Assembly (NCBI GenBank): GCA_030998015.1 | Contig: JARWMV010000059.1 | Span: 1 to 64,000 of the forward strand | Origin: Ceratorhiza oryzae-sativae | Taxonomy: Eukaryota; Basidiomycota; Agaricomycetes; Cantharellales; Ceratobasidiaceae | Length of the DNA stretch: 64,000 nucleotides | Reading direction: 5' to 3' | Shown here: positions 34,390-46,280 of the stretch, in pieces | How the letters are laid out: each line of letters begins with the position of its first letter | How positions within the stretch are numbered: position 1 is the stretch's first letter | Translations under genes and position numbers: made by a program | The notes under the pieces: model-generated | Seen by the model: only the letters and a program-made list of their open reading frames with translations | Told to the model about the DNA's origin: nothing | Databases searched by the model: none

Positions 34390-35121
34390 CAACATATCAA
34401 ACAGGATATTATTACAAACCCAAAATTCTAGTATACGCGAGGCATGTATAGATCGTGATTCGAGTGGCTGAAGGGGGCATGCATATTGGATAATTATTTG
34501 AAGTTTGAGCCTTTCTGTTCTTTCACACAACGTTACATATTTCTGCGACGCATACAAGAAGGTTATAAACCACAGCGAGGCAACCAAGGCATCCCAGTAT
34601 GGTAGTCCTTGGACCTCCCTTATCAGTCCAAAATATCTCATAAATCCCTCATCGTCGCCAAGCCGGGTCCACTCTTGCCGAGAGACTCAGGAGCGTCGGC
34701 GGAGGTCCGCCCGGCGCAGGTAAAACAGGAGTGCAAGTCCTCACGTGAGCTCGAGCCAACCAAACACACCCACTCTCATCCTCACGTGACGGTCTGGTTG
34801 TCTTCCACCACGTCCAGTCCAGTCCAATGCATCGTCTGTGCTATGTTAGAGTGTGTCCATGACCTCCAGAAGGTACCGTACAAGTGCTAAACCGTTAAAA
34901 ACTCGCCATACAACGACTGTCGCCAGTCCAACTTGGTGTCACCTGACTGGCGACGGACCCAAACCTTATGGCGGCACCCAGACTCGCGCCGATGGTCCAG
35001 CTAGATTAAATGCCAAGCAACGGCCAGCACATACGCCCGGAGTAGCAGTGAGCGGGGGACTACTCTGCTGGACTATAAGACTACGGGGGGAGAGACATGA
35101 ATCCGTCGCAGCGAGCTCAAG
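34390..35121 (+). promoter_or_regulatory. Upstream region of family copy B
   Basis: Clearly homologous to the blocks upstream of C and D (TATGAGATATTTTGGACTGA on the opposite strand, CACGTGAGCTCGAGCCAACC, GTTAAAAACTCGCCATACAA). Homology to C and D stops at GCATACAAG near 34550, whereas homology to A continues further upstream. Confidence 0.6.
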
Positions 35122-37170
35122 ATGTACCTCCCCCGTCCTCTTGCGCTCGCTTCTGGCTGCCTCAAGTCGCTTCTGTTCGCTGCCATGTCCAGCGATAACC
35201 TGCCTTCTGCAATCACTCTTGCCTCTGTTGACGTCGGGATCCGTGGGGCCCACTTGGCGACGTGAGTAGATGGACGCTGACTGGCCGATATCCCGCCTCT
35301 GATGTTTTCCTTTTTCAGATATGTGGGTCTGAGCCGGGCCGGTCTGCAGCTACCGGTGGGCCTGTTCTTGCCGGCGCCGGCGCCAATCACGGACACGGAG
35401 CTGGCGCTATACGTGACGCCAGTCGCCGCTGCCGTCTGGAGCCCGAGCGTCGACGCCATAGACGCCCTTGTCAAAACTTGGACCACGGCCGCGTCGACTA
35501 TCCTTCCTGTCGATAGGGCGGTTTTCCGCCGTACTATCGACAAAATGACGTGGTCGTATGGCCACAGTAACAAAACCCTCGCTCGTCAACCCGTGCTGAG
35601 TCCCATTACTCTGCAGGACGATGATGTCTATATTCCCCGTTATAACCAGTCCCATCATATCCGTTCTCACCCCCACTCCTCTTCTCTCTCTCCTATCCTC
35701 CCCGGTACAGCACCTCCTCTCCACCAGCTCATGCGCCCTGTCCCCGCGCCACTCGTCCAACTACCCCGGTCCCGACAACCCCTCCCACCCTCCGTGTCGC
35801 CGTCCGATAGGCCCCGACCGCCGGTTTCAGCAGCTATTCGTCTCGGGCAATGCAGTCCTTATCGCGTGCTTCCTGTCCGAGGAGACGCCGTGCTCGAGAC
35901 GGATTTGGAGGACGACTCGGCCCCAGCAATGCTCGATTACGGGAGCATACTGGACGACATTATCCTAGACGAACTTGAGGAGCCGAAGCGGATGACCAAC
36001 ATGTTCGTGATGTACCGACCCCCTCCGTGCACCGAGGAGAGCTGTGCACTGGTGGTGTACAGCAAGCCGTCAACAGCGACCTACGACTATGATCTGGACT
36101 GCTGGGTCCTGTTCTGGTACTGTCATGTCTGGACTGGTATGTTGTGACGCTGCTGCAGGCTTGTGTGACACGTGCTAAGCGAAATTCTAGTTGGCTTTTT
36201 CGTAGCGTACGTGTGTTGCATGATGTATCGAATAGTTCGTTGGATCGCTCGAGTCTCTTTCAGTGAGTAGTACAGGATGCCCAGGATCAAGCATTTGTCT
36301 GATTGGTCCCTTAGGTGTGCTCATGCGTACTTTCAACTTGCCCAAGATAATGCTAGAAATTTTGGTGCAAATTTTGCTGGATATATGCGGTATGTAGTCG
36401 AGCACACCAGGGTGTTCGTCACACTGAATCATCGTTTAGCCTGGTTTGACAGCCCTTCCCCAACTCCGTCACTCGAATTCCCCTCTCTCGGCGGATCCCT
36501 CCCAGTCTCCGTCTCATCGACCCCCACCGCCAACCTCGACCCGCACCCCAGTTCTCCCTCAATCACACTCCCCGATGCTACAGCTCATACTATTCGCTTC
36601 GAGTCTGCATCAAAGAAAAAGAAGAAAAGGCGGGACCGGAAAAAGAAGAAAACGGCTGAAATGCGCGAAGGACTTGCACTCGATCCAGCGAGTCTCCCCG
36701 TCCCCGATGATGACCCGGAGAAGGTCCTAGAAAAAGAATCCAACCTGGCGGAGGCACCATCGACCGTTGTTCCATCGACTATGGTCTCCCCCGGCGCACT
36801 CGACCGTCCCTCAGTCATTCACCCACCAAGCGCCCTCCACTCCTTAGACGACGAAACAACCGCGCCGCTCCCTCCCTCGCTGCCTGTCAACGCACCAACA
36901 CATACCTCTGCTGTCGATCTCAAAACTACTACCTGCTCGGAAAATGCAATAGACTTGGCTATCAGTGCCAATGTCAATCCCTCTCTGGCCCCAGCACGTC
37001 CAGGCTCACCACCCATTGAGGAGGATGAAGGTGGATGGGAAACGGTGGTGAGGCGAAAGCCCCGGCGCACTTTCATGGCAGCTGCAGAGGCCTTGCTAAT
37101 GACCGGGCCAAAGGAGGCGACGAGGATGAAGGTTGGGAGGAGAAAGGGGAGAGGCGGGAAGAATGTTTAG
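35122..37170 (+). CDS. Family copy B: putative membrane protein with Lys-rich region and WETVV motif
   Basis: Exons 35122-35261, 35319-36136, 36191-36262, 36315-36389 and 36440-37170 join in phase to 611 residues, with the same exon phases as copy A. Its exon 2 middle part (QPVLSPITLQDDDVYIPRYN) matches copy D rather than A or C. Hydrophobic segments are CWVLFWYCHVWT/VGFFVAYVCC and LPKIMLEILVQILLDIC. The tail has KKKKKRRDRKKKK and ends after GGWETVVRRKPRR with a basic stretch. The reading frame is fully intact. Function is unknown; an internal-membrane or nuclear-envelope location is conceivable from helices plus a nuclear-signal-like cluster, but this is a guess. Confidence 0.75.
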
Positions 37171-37368
37171 GCGAGATGGAAATAGCGGCCAGGTGCACGA
37201 AAGGACGAAACATCAATTGCATGGCATCAGTGAGACGACCTTTACCCTTACGACGACAACCACTTCCCCACGATCGTACCCGACCCTACCCAAGCATGAC
37301 GCCGAAGTCGCCCACCTCCAGATGAAAACCGGTATGCGCACCCAGGTGTCTCCACCCGTCCAGGGCCA

Positions 37369-37401
37369 CCCATACTGGCTGTTGGCCCCAGCCAGTGTGG
37401 G
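37369..37401 (+). promoter_or_regulatory. Conserved 33-nt 3' hairpin of copy B
   Basis: Arms CCCATACTGGCTG and CAGCCAGTGTGGG. Relative to relic a2 a G-C pair is replaced by A-T on both sides of the stem, a compensatory change. Confidence 0.6.
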
Positions 37402-37940
37402 GGACGGTTGGTGCCATTTTAGGGAGGCGGTACTGGGAATCAGAAGGAGCGGTGACTGGATCCCCCGTCTGCTCAGGTCAAATCCACCATTACTCTCTAT
37501 CCATCCCAATCAAGTCACCGTGTCTGTGCACGCCCCGATCCCGTTGACCTACCTCCTGAGCCACTATGTGTTGAATGTCCTCATGCCCCAAAGTGTTACT
37601 TTGACTTGTGTTGTGTGAAGTAATACTTTTGTTCGTACACCAATCTCTTGTACTCTCTTCTTACTGTCGAATACACGATTGCATTTAATCTTACATACGA
37701 GCCTAACTGCTCTAGTTAAGAAGCTTTACTTATATTAGATATCGTTCTATAGGTTCGATTTCTACACTCTTGAACAATTTCATCTTTGCAATCGACAATT
37801 GTATTGCTTAACGTTAAACCTTCCCAGCACTGCTTGAACCAGCCACTCAGGCTGCGTCGAGGATCAACAGAACCCACTACGTTTCAGTAGAATTTTTCAA
37901 TTGTACTCGCTATCCGTACTTAGAAACAAGACACTAGGAT
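37402..37940. other. 3' flank of copy B and junction with the inverted block
   Basis: About 37402-37545 matches the 3' flank of copy D. The rest, up to the inverted unit end near 37955, has no recognisable content. Confidence 0.45.
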
Positions 37941-38564
37941 GTTAGACAGGGGCTGGTTGCGAAGCCCCTCCAGGGTTATTAAATATACAACAAAAACGCA
38001 TTACAAACGTTAAGAATACAGTGGCCTACATGAGGCCAGAGGTATATACGAAGTCAGATAGAGGTAGCCATATGGACAAAACCTGGTATGACGGTTTTAG
38101 TTGGGAAAATAACAAATCCAATCAGCGAGACATTATGGATACAATAAACAAGCGGAAACAGAAAATAAAGAGGGGGAGGCACGGGGATCTCGACAGGCAC
38201 AAATGAAAGTACAATGATATGAGGAGATAGTAAAAAGGAGGAAGTTGAGGGATTGGGGCCAGGGACGAAGATAAAATAAGTTATGTTGGTGCTATGTTCA
38301 CCTCGATTGACCCTTTTGCATCTGTGGTAGGGTGTAAGCATCGCTCATGTCCGATGTTTTCGTAGTCCGGGGGAACGGGTGACATGAGTGGAATGACAAC
38401 CAGCTGGCGGCGAGGACAAGGGAGTACATCAGGATGTATGCGGGTACAACTGCTGAATCGGGTTAGGCTAGAAGTCGCAACGGGGTTGAGCGAACAGCCG
38501 GGGAATCGAGCCAACGCTCCTTCGGATCACCCGTATGGCCTCCCTACAACGGCGTCGACCATCC

Positions 38565-38597
38565 CCCATGCTGGCTGGGGCCAGCAGCCAGCATGGG
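38565..38597 (-). promoter_or_regulatory. Conserved 33-nt hairpin of relic e
   Basis: Perfect 13-bp stem (CCCATGCTGGCTG with CAGCCAGCATGGG on the minus strand). Confidence 0.6.
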
Positions 38598-38609
38598 TGG
38601 CCCTGGACG

Positions 38610-40260
38610 ATCGGCGCCATGAAGGTACAGCATAACAGCACTCATCCAGAGCAAGTAGGCTTCGGCGCTGTGATCTAGCCTGGTCAGATATGGAGGGTTG
38701 TTATCGATAGGGCGATCTTGTCTCGCCGATCTCGGTAGCCCTGCCTGCCTTGCAGCTCGTCGCTTTCTCTGTCTCGCTTGCGCCCTCTTCTTTCTTTCCC
38801 CCAGTCCGCTAGTCTTCATCCTCAGTGCGTCCTTTGGCTTTGTCACTTCCTGGAGCTCCAACAAACGGACACCAAGACTTTCGTTTGATCACGGTTTCCC
38901 AACCACCCAGTCGTCCCCAGTAGGCATGGCAATGTTGATGTGGAGGGGAACGTGGTGTCTGCATTTATGTTCAAGCCGCAGTCGACAGCCAGCGGTAAAG
39001 TTTGTATCGAATTAGGGGCTAATTGGAGAGGTCTGTAGAGGTGCGGTCGGCTCATCAGCGATGGGTGGGGGTTGTGTGCATTTTTGGAGAAGGGGTGGGG
39101 GGGGGGGGGACTGGTGGGGTATTAATTGTCGTAGGTACCACCAGGTTGAATTCTACTACCGGATCCCAAAATCCGCTGTCTTAGGGGAGTGGGGTCCCCC
39201 AGGGTCAATAATGACTCCTGCATGCTTGCCAGCCATCTGCTTCCTTTTCTTTTTTTGCAGTTTCTTGCTGATTGTTGGTGCAGACTCCGAGGGAATAATA
39301 TGAGCCACTGAATCGGGTATATTGATTGAAGATGGGTGGGGTTAAGGTGGCAAGGGCGGGGAGTCGGGAACGGTCGAGGAGGGAGGGAAGATTTAGGGCC
39401 ACAATGGCACTGCGACTTTCGGCTAGAAACCACATGAGAACCCAATCAGTCCAATCAGATAATCCGAGATATTAATCAGCATACCGCATATAACCAAGGA
39501 ACTTCTGACTGATACTCATAAGGTATGTTTTATGCCGAAACTGCACATGAGTGCACCTACGCAAAGAATCAGTACAGGATTCGACTGTGGACACAGTAAA
39601 CTACCACCCACCCTACAATAATCGGATAGTCCACCTAATCATTCGATAAACTAGAGAGCAAGCACATGTTTTAGAGAAAAAAAAAGATAGACTAGAGTTG
39701 TGGTTTAGTAGGCGCTCGACACAGCACAGAGAGGAACAGTAACTTACCAATGCCAACATGACAACTCTCAAATAGGATCCAAGAGTCGATTACGAAACCG
39801 TAGAGACCGAGGTGGGTTGATAAGCAGCGAGGGGACACGGGGTAAAGGTCATGAGCCAGTGCGAGAGGGACGGGTTTCAAGAGAAATTGGAGGAAGTGCG
39901 GGAGAGTAGGGAAGGGGATGGCTATGGCAGGCTTGGTTGTAGTGGGTGTGGCAGGAAGAGTACCCTGTAGATTCATTGAGGTCAGAGTGGGTTGAGTATT
40001 GACCAGCAGCCCGGCATAGCGCCTGATGAAGGTAAGCATACAAGTGAAACATGATACTATAGTTCGAGTCGGGAAAATACTAAAACAAATTAACAAGACG
40101 TAACGAGACAGCAAACGAGACGGGAAATAAATAAAAAAGAAAAAACTCAAACCAAAAAGACACGAACAAGGCATGAATAAAGCGAACTATTTAAGAGCGA
40201 CGACACACGAGACCCAAATCAAGAACAAGAGAGGAGAGATAATGAAAAAGAATAACTTGG
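38610..40260 (-). pseudogene. Family relic e (3' exons only)
   Basis: Inverted counterpart of relic a2. An exon-2 end lies near 39800-39740 (GFVIDSWILFESCHVGI, compare DLDCWVLFWYCHVW), exon-3-like sequence near 39680-39620, exon-4-like near 39560-39485 (ending ATATGCG before GTATG), and exon-5-like text down to about 38740 with a GGWETVIKRKS-like piece. Stops interrupt it. A 13-G run (39097-39109) and a pyrimidine-rich upstream part parallel those of a2. Confidence 0.68.
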
Positions 40261-40541
40261 AATCGTGCCAAAGGCAAATGTATTTGTTTCTTTGCAGCCG
40301 TAGCGGAATGTGTTCATCGCCCGCAGCTGGGTATTTCGTATTTTGAAGGGATAATCGGCAATGCAGGAGGAGCAAGAGCAAGCTGGCGGGGCGGAAGACG
40401 AAGGGAATTCGAGTGCCTTCAGAGAAGACGAAATCGAGGCGGACCGGGAGATTGATGATGAGTTAAATGAAGCAGATGGGGATCCAGTCACCGCTCCTTC
40501 CGATCCCTAGTACCGCCTGCCTACGATCACACTAACCGTCC

Positions 40542-40574
40542 CCCATGCTGGCTGGGGCCAGCAACCAGCATGGG
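40542..40574 (-). promoter_or_regulatory. Conserved 33-nt 3' hairpin of copy C
   Basis: Arms CCCATGCTGGTTG and CAGCCAGCATGGG on the minus strand; one T.G-type pair. Confidence 0.6.
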
Positions 40575-40810
40575 TGGCCCTGGGCGGTCGAAGTGATGCA
40601 AGCACGCATACCAGGTCACGTCTAGAGGTTGGCAACATTGGCACCATGCTCGGGTTTGGTCGGATATGATGTGATGGGGTCGTGGAGTGGGGTCGTCTCT
40701 TTGGTGCTGAACCCCCAGATAGTCCTTCTTCTCCTATGACTCACTGCTCTTTCCGGCTTGCCTAAACGTTTTTCTTGCCTATTTCCTTTCCCCTTCTACC
40801 ACTCTTCCTT

Positions 40811-42770
40811 TCAACCCCGCTCGACTCTCTTTTGGGCTCTGCTTTTGGGGGCCGGAACAACACGGCACCAGCGCTTTCGTTTTACTACTGTTTCCCATCC
40901 CCCTCCATGGTCTTCTTCAGGCGGGGGGGTGCTTGTTGAATCGACAATTGCGGTCGGTGAGGATGCGTCGATCAAAGGAGTGGGGGATAGCAGTGTAGGC
41001 GTTGTCTTGTTGTCTTGGGGAGCCAGGATATTGGCTGGGTTGATTGTAGAAGGGCAGTCGCGTGCATCCAAGGTGGGCACAAGGGGTGGAGCAACGGCTG
41101 CGGATTGTACCACCGGCTTGGAGTCTGGTACTACACAGCATTCCCCGTTGTCCCTGGGGGGAGCGATGTTTGCTTGGTCAAACACATCCCCCTTGCGCGT
41201 TTTGGTCCCCTTCTTTTTCTTATGGCGCTTCTCGTTCTTTTTCTTCAGCCCGGAGCTAGAGTGCGTCTGCTGATGTGGTGCGTCTGGGGCTGGCGACGGG
41301 GTGGCGACGGGATCGGGTTTATTGCTGGTGGCGGGGACGGCTGGTACGGGGAGTTGGAGGGATATAGGCAGGGAGGGGGATTCGACGGACGGAGCGCTGC
41401 CTTGTGCCCCAGTTGGAGAAGGCATGAAACCCCAAGCTGATGTTTAATTAGTCAAACGGACACTCTGAAATTTCACATCTGCATACCGCATATAACCAGT
41501 ATGATTCGCACCAACCCTTCCAACATCGACCTGATCAAGCCTAAGCCACGTACGAGCATACCTAAGGGATCAATCTATCAGTCGAAGTTCTGATTTCTGG
41601 CACGTTAAAACACTAACTGTATAATACTCGAAGAATCTGCCTGACCACTCGATAGACCATAGAGCAGGCGCGCACAATGTAGAAAGTGGCTAGAGTTCCG
41701 CTTAATACAAGTCGAACATGGACCAGGAAGTACCACAACGTACTGATGCAAATATGACAGTACAATAGAAGAACCCAGCAGTCGAGGCTGTAGTTGTAGA
41801 TCACGCTCGACGGCTCGACATACACGACCAGTGCACAGCTGTCCTTGGTGCACGGGGGTGGCCGATACTCCACAAACATCTTGGTCTTCTCCTTCGGTTC
41901 TTCAAGTTCGTCCAAGATTAGCTCGTCCAGTATGTGCTTGTAATCAATCATCACTGGCGACGGGTCGTCTTCGAGGTCGATCTTGAGCACTGTGTCTCCC
42001 AGAGAGCGAAGCACACGATAGGGCGTGCATTGCCCAAGAACAACCGCGGCCGACGTCGGCGATAGAGGGGGAGCAGAGGTAGTTCCAGTGGTTGAGAGGG
42101 ATGGTTGGGACTGGAATGGCTCAGCGAACGACGAGGTAGGATGTATGGGCCAGCCAGAGGGAGAGTTGATAGGGAGGAGGAGAGGAGAGGAGAGAGGAGA
42201 GGAGAGAGGAGAGTGAGGGGGAGTATGTTGAATGGCCGATTGGCTATAGTTATGGGTATAGGAATAGTCGTCCTGCAAAGTCATCAGACCAAGCAGGGGT
42301 GGTGCATGACGCAAGGGTTGGGTATAACGGCCATACGACCGCGTCATATTTTCGACAGTACGGCGGAAACCCGCCGTGTCAATGGTGATGATATTTGACG
42401 CAGCCGCGGTCCAGGATCTGACGAGGGCGTCTATGGCATCGACGCTCGGACTCCAGACGGCGGCGGCCACTGGCGTCACGTACAGTGCAAGCTCCGTGTC
42501 TGTGATTGGCGTCGGCGGCGGCAAGAACAGGCCCACCGGTAGCTGCAGACCGACCCGGCTCAGACCCACATATCTAAAACAGGAAACTGTCAGAGGCGGG
42601 ATGTCGGCCAGTCAGCGTCCATCTACTCACGTCGCCAAGTGGGCCCCACGGATCCCAACGTCAACAGAGGCAAGCGTGATTGCAGAAGGCAGGTTATCGC
42701 TGGACATGGCAGCGAACAGGAGCGACTTGAGACAGCCAGAAGCGAGCGCAAGAGGACGGGGGAGGTACAT
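40811..42770 (-). CDS. Family copy C: putative membrane protein with Lys-rich region and WETVV motif
   Basis: Exons 42631-42770, 41744-42573, 41618-41689, 41487-41561 and 40811-41436 join in phase on the minus strand to 580 residues, with the phases and intron positions of copy A. It shares with A the CTCTCC-encoded Pro/Ser/Leu repeat and INSPSGWPIHPTSSFAEPFQ. Hydrophobic segments are CWVLLLYCHICI/ATFYIVRACS and the exon 4 segment ending RIILVIC. The Lys-rich cluster is LKKKNEKRHKKKK and the C-terminal motif is GGWETVVKRKRWCRV. It ends earlier than the other copies. No stop or frameshift is seen. Confidence 0.73.
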
Positions 42771-43345
42771 CTTGAGCTCGCTGCGACGGATTCATGTCTC
42801 TCCCCCCGTAGTCTTATAGTCCAGCAGAGTAGTCCCCCGCTCACTGCTACTCCGGGCGTATGTGCTGGCCGTTGCTTGGCATTTAATCTAGCTGGACCAT
42901 CGGCGCGAGTCTGGGTGCCGCCATAAGGTTTGGGTCCGTCGCCAGTCAGGTGACACCAAGTTGGACTGACGACAGTCGTTGTGTGGCGATTCTTTAACGG
43001 TTTAGCACTTGGGTGGTACCTTCTGGAGGTCGTGGACACACTCTAACATAGCACAGACGATGCATTGGACTGGACTGGACGTGGTGGAAGACAACCAGAC
43101 CGTCACGTGAGGATGAGAGTGGGTGTGTTTGGTTGGCTCGAGCTCACGTGAGGACTTGCGCTCCTGTTTTACCTGCGCCGGGCGGACCTCCGCCGACGCT
43201 CCACAGTCTCTCGGCGCGAGTGGACCCGCTTGGCAACGATGAGGGATTTATGAGATATTTTTGGACTGATAAGGGAGGTCCAAGGACTTCCGTACTGGGA
43301 TGCCTTGGTTGCCTGACTGTGGTCTATGACCTTCTTGTATGCATG
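42771..43345 (-). promoter_or_regulatory. Upstream region of family copy C
   Basis: Nearly identical to the region upstream of copy D. Homology ends at the same point as in D (CTTGTATGC), which suggests a shared duplication junction. Confidence 0.6.
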
Positions 43346-45340
43346 AATCGACATACCAAACCACACGGGCCCAATCCCAAATGACTAAAGGCTCAAAATA
43401 CTTACTAAAACTGTTTCCCCGTGTCTACCCTGTATATAACGAATACTTACTTACCCAGACAGGCAAGACGCACCCCGTCTTGCAGGCAGTATAAGTCGTA
43501 TGAATGCGGTTTATGCGGGCTCTGGTCCAGAAAAATGGGCTGGCAATCTCTTGTTCAGCCTGTTATGTTACACAGAAACTCGGGTCTAACCTACCCAATA
43601 ACCCTAACAACCACGGTTACGGTTTTGGTAAGTTTGAAACACACCACAGAGGAGGATATCCCTCGATCAACGGCCCATTCTATGAATACTACGTACTAAA
43701 CATAGCTCAACTCTCGCGCTTCCTCAATTCTTCAACGACATGTCGACGCCTCTCCTACCAATCTGCCTCCACATTTACAACCACAACGGCCTCCCCATTC
43801 CTACCGGTTGGATCCTGCAACGCCTCTAGCTGACAACACCCGCCGTCACAAAGCACCCACTTCACCCACTTCTCCTCAGCATCTGATCCAAAATAACCTC
43901 GAGGTTGTAGAATACAAATATACATAAATACATAAATATATACATATCGAATATGCCAGAATGAACTAGCAATTGCATGACTCGTGTAGTACGATTCTTG
44001 TACTTACTGTAACGTCCTACAATGTACTAGAACGTCTCCTTTTCGTGTATATAAGGAGCTCGCTCTGCAGGTAGCCATTCGTACACTCGAATATAATATA
44101 CTTTTATTCATCTTAAGCACACGGCGCTCCGCGCATATAGCGTGATATACATATCTATACGTAGTATAGATATCAACAGAGGTGGCTTCTCAAAGGCAAT
44201 ATATCCTTTGAACGGAGGCCCTACATTCGCTGCACACGGTTTAAACGTGCTAACTCGCCTCCCTCCTCCTAATGCTCGCTCAGAAGCGCAAGCTGGTCCT
44301 TGGCCAAGACCCGAGTGTCCTCTAATTTGGCGGAGTCACAACAGAGATTGGTGACAAGTTCGCCGTGTGACATTTTGGCAACGTTTTCGGCCATGAGAGG
44401 CCATCCTGGCCTTCACGTTGGTCTCCAAGCGTTTGGATGAAATTTCCGCCTCGAGACGTCTTTCCGAGTCAGATGTGCCCCAGGGAAGGTTCGGCTGAGC
44501 CGTGTGATTGGAGCGAAGCAGGGGTTGTTGGTAGATCAAGGGATGATCGACATATGACGTATGTTGCTTGGAATGAATGCCATGACGCGAAAATAACAAC
44601 ACAGTCTCTCCTCCCTTGGGTCACATTTTAACCATGCACAATGAAGAAGCTCACCATCATAATAGTTATTCAAGAGCTCTGTCTAGGTGAACATCGAATA
44701 CAAATGTACACAGATCACCAAGTTCGGTGACAAAAATTAGCTAGAAGCGTAAAACCAATTTGCTGAAGACAAGGAGACTTCATGAAACACAGGAGTCAAA
44801 GTTTCAATCATGATGTCAGTGTTAGCTTGTGGCGAGCTCTAAGCCACGGTATCGTCAATGACCTCGAGGATCGACAGAGCTCAAGTTCCTTCCCGATCAA
44901 ACATGAGCCGTATGCGGAACTATTCTAGACGATAGCCCAACAAATAGCTTACCCACAAATGAACTAGCCAGAACTAACTCTAGCTTTTAGTCGCTTGGTC
45001 CAGAGTCCATCGCTGGCGCTGTATCCGAGGGCATGATATGTTGCGCTGTGCTACACTGAGTTAGGATGTAGGGAATGCACTAAATCCTGTTTATTCTCAA
45101 ACAAACCTCGGTATATCATACCATTTGATTTTTGCATGAATTGGATAGGCTGTGTGTGTTTCTGTCCAGATCTACATAGCGCGGCTCGAACTTGTTCCCA
45201 CCATTTCACATTTCTCGATGTGGGCCGCGTCTGCTGCCTGCGATACAAGTCAGATCCTCTCCCTTTTGCCACCATTGGGGTCGCAGCAGTCTCGCCCCCA
45301 TAGCACAGCGTTAGATTGACAGCTCAAGCGTGGGCCATAT
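43346..45340. other. Repeat-rich interval without a recognised gene
   Basis: Short open frames have no recognisable product. It contains an LTR-like stretch (43905-44110) and simple AT-rich repeats near 43910-43950. Confidence 0.4.
43905..44110 (+). repeat. LTR-like dispersed repeat, copy 1
   Basis: It shares GATTGCATGA/AATTGCATGA, CGTGTAGTA, ACTTACTGTAAC and CCTACAATGTAC with 56955-57165 in the same order. It contains GTGTATATAAGG (TATA-like), as an LTR promoter would. The ends are not defined, so the LTR assignment is tentative. Confidence 0.5.
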
Positions 45341-45930
45341 GAAAAAGCCCCACCAGGGGGTAAGGATTTATTAGAAAGAGGAAGACTACAAGCATTAAGA
45401 ATACAAATACATCACCTCTTAGAACACGGTGTACAGGAAGCGGGAGGAACGTCCAAACAGTTAGTGATACACGATCTTTCAGTTTCAGTCCGGAAGACAC
45501 CAAACCTCATTAGTAAGACAATAGTGAGATCGAAAACGAAATTAGAGAACAGGAAAATAAAACTGAAACAGAAACAAGAACAAGAACAAAAACTCGAAAG
45601 AAACAAGAAAACAAAATCCAAGCGAGGAAACCAAATCAAGAGGGAAAGAGATTGAGAAATGGAAGGGAAAGAGAATAGGAAACAGCGGGATGAAATGAAA
45701 ATAACCTGGACCGGCGACGGGAGCGTCTCGGTCTGTTTTTATAGAGCCGTGATAGGGTGTGGTGGTCGCACACGGCCGAGATTTGGATATTCGATGGGTG
45801 GGTGGTTGATTTGGGTGGAATGGGAGGGAGGTGGCAGAGAGAATGAGGGACGGGATGGGGATGTACTCAGAGACGACGACTTGATTGGGATGGATAGAGG
45901 GTAATGTCGGATTTGACCTGAGCAGACGGG
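45341..45930 (-). other. 3' flank and unit end of copy D
   Basis: On the minus strand a pyrimidine-rich stretch is followed by CTAATAAATCC (AATAAA-like, about 45365-45375) and the end motif CCCCCTGGTGGGGC. The last part (45840-45930) matches the 3' flank of copy B. Confidence 0.5.
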
Positions 45931-45992
45931 GGATCCAGTCACTGCTCCTTCTGATCCCCAGTACCGCCTCCCTAAAATGGCACCATCCGTCC

Positions 45993-46025
45993 CCCACACT
46001 GGCTGGGGCCAACAGCCAGCGTAGG
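45993..46025 (-). promoter_or_regulatory. Conserved 33-nt 3' hairpin of copy D
   Basis: Arms CCTACGCTGGCTG and CAGCCAGTGTGGG on the minus strand. Differences from the other copies give C-G or G.U-type pairs, so the stem is kept. Confidence 0.6.
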
Positions 46026-46280
46026 TGGCCCTGGACGGATGAAACCACCTAGGTGCGCATACCAGTTCTCATCCGGAGGTAGGCAACCTCGGCGTCACGC
46101 TCGGTCGGGTCGGGTCGGATATCACGGGGGGGGGGGGGGGGTTGTCGTCGTAAGGGTGGGGTTCGTCTCTCTGATACCGTTCGCTGGATATTCCGCCCTT
46201 TCCTAGAGCTCGCTGCTATTTCCATCCCACCTACCCTTTCCCCTCCCATCCGTCATTCCTGTCGCCTCCTTTGGTCTAGT

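Larger units (their letters stand above)
37941..43345 (-). repeat. Segmental duplication, right arm (relic e plus copy C), inverted
   Basis: Minus-strand counterpart of the block at 27100-32775. It starts with the inverted end motif (near 37955-38050), then relic e, copy C and its upstream region, which breaks off at CTTGTATGC near 43340. Confidence 0.8.

Noticed and set aside
45542..46048. 168-residue minus-strand frame after copy D
   Set aside because: It covers the 3' flank and hairpin; the equivalent frame has a stop in copy A and ends in poly-pyrimidine-encoded Phe/Leu/Ser, so it is not a conserved protein.
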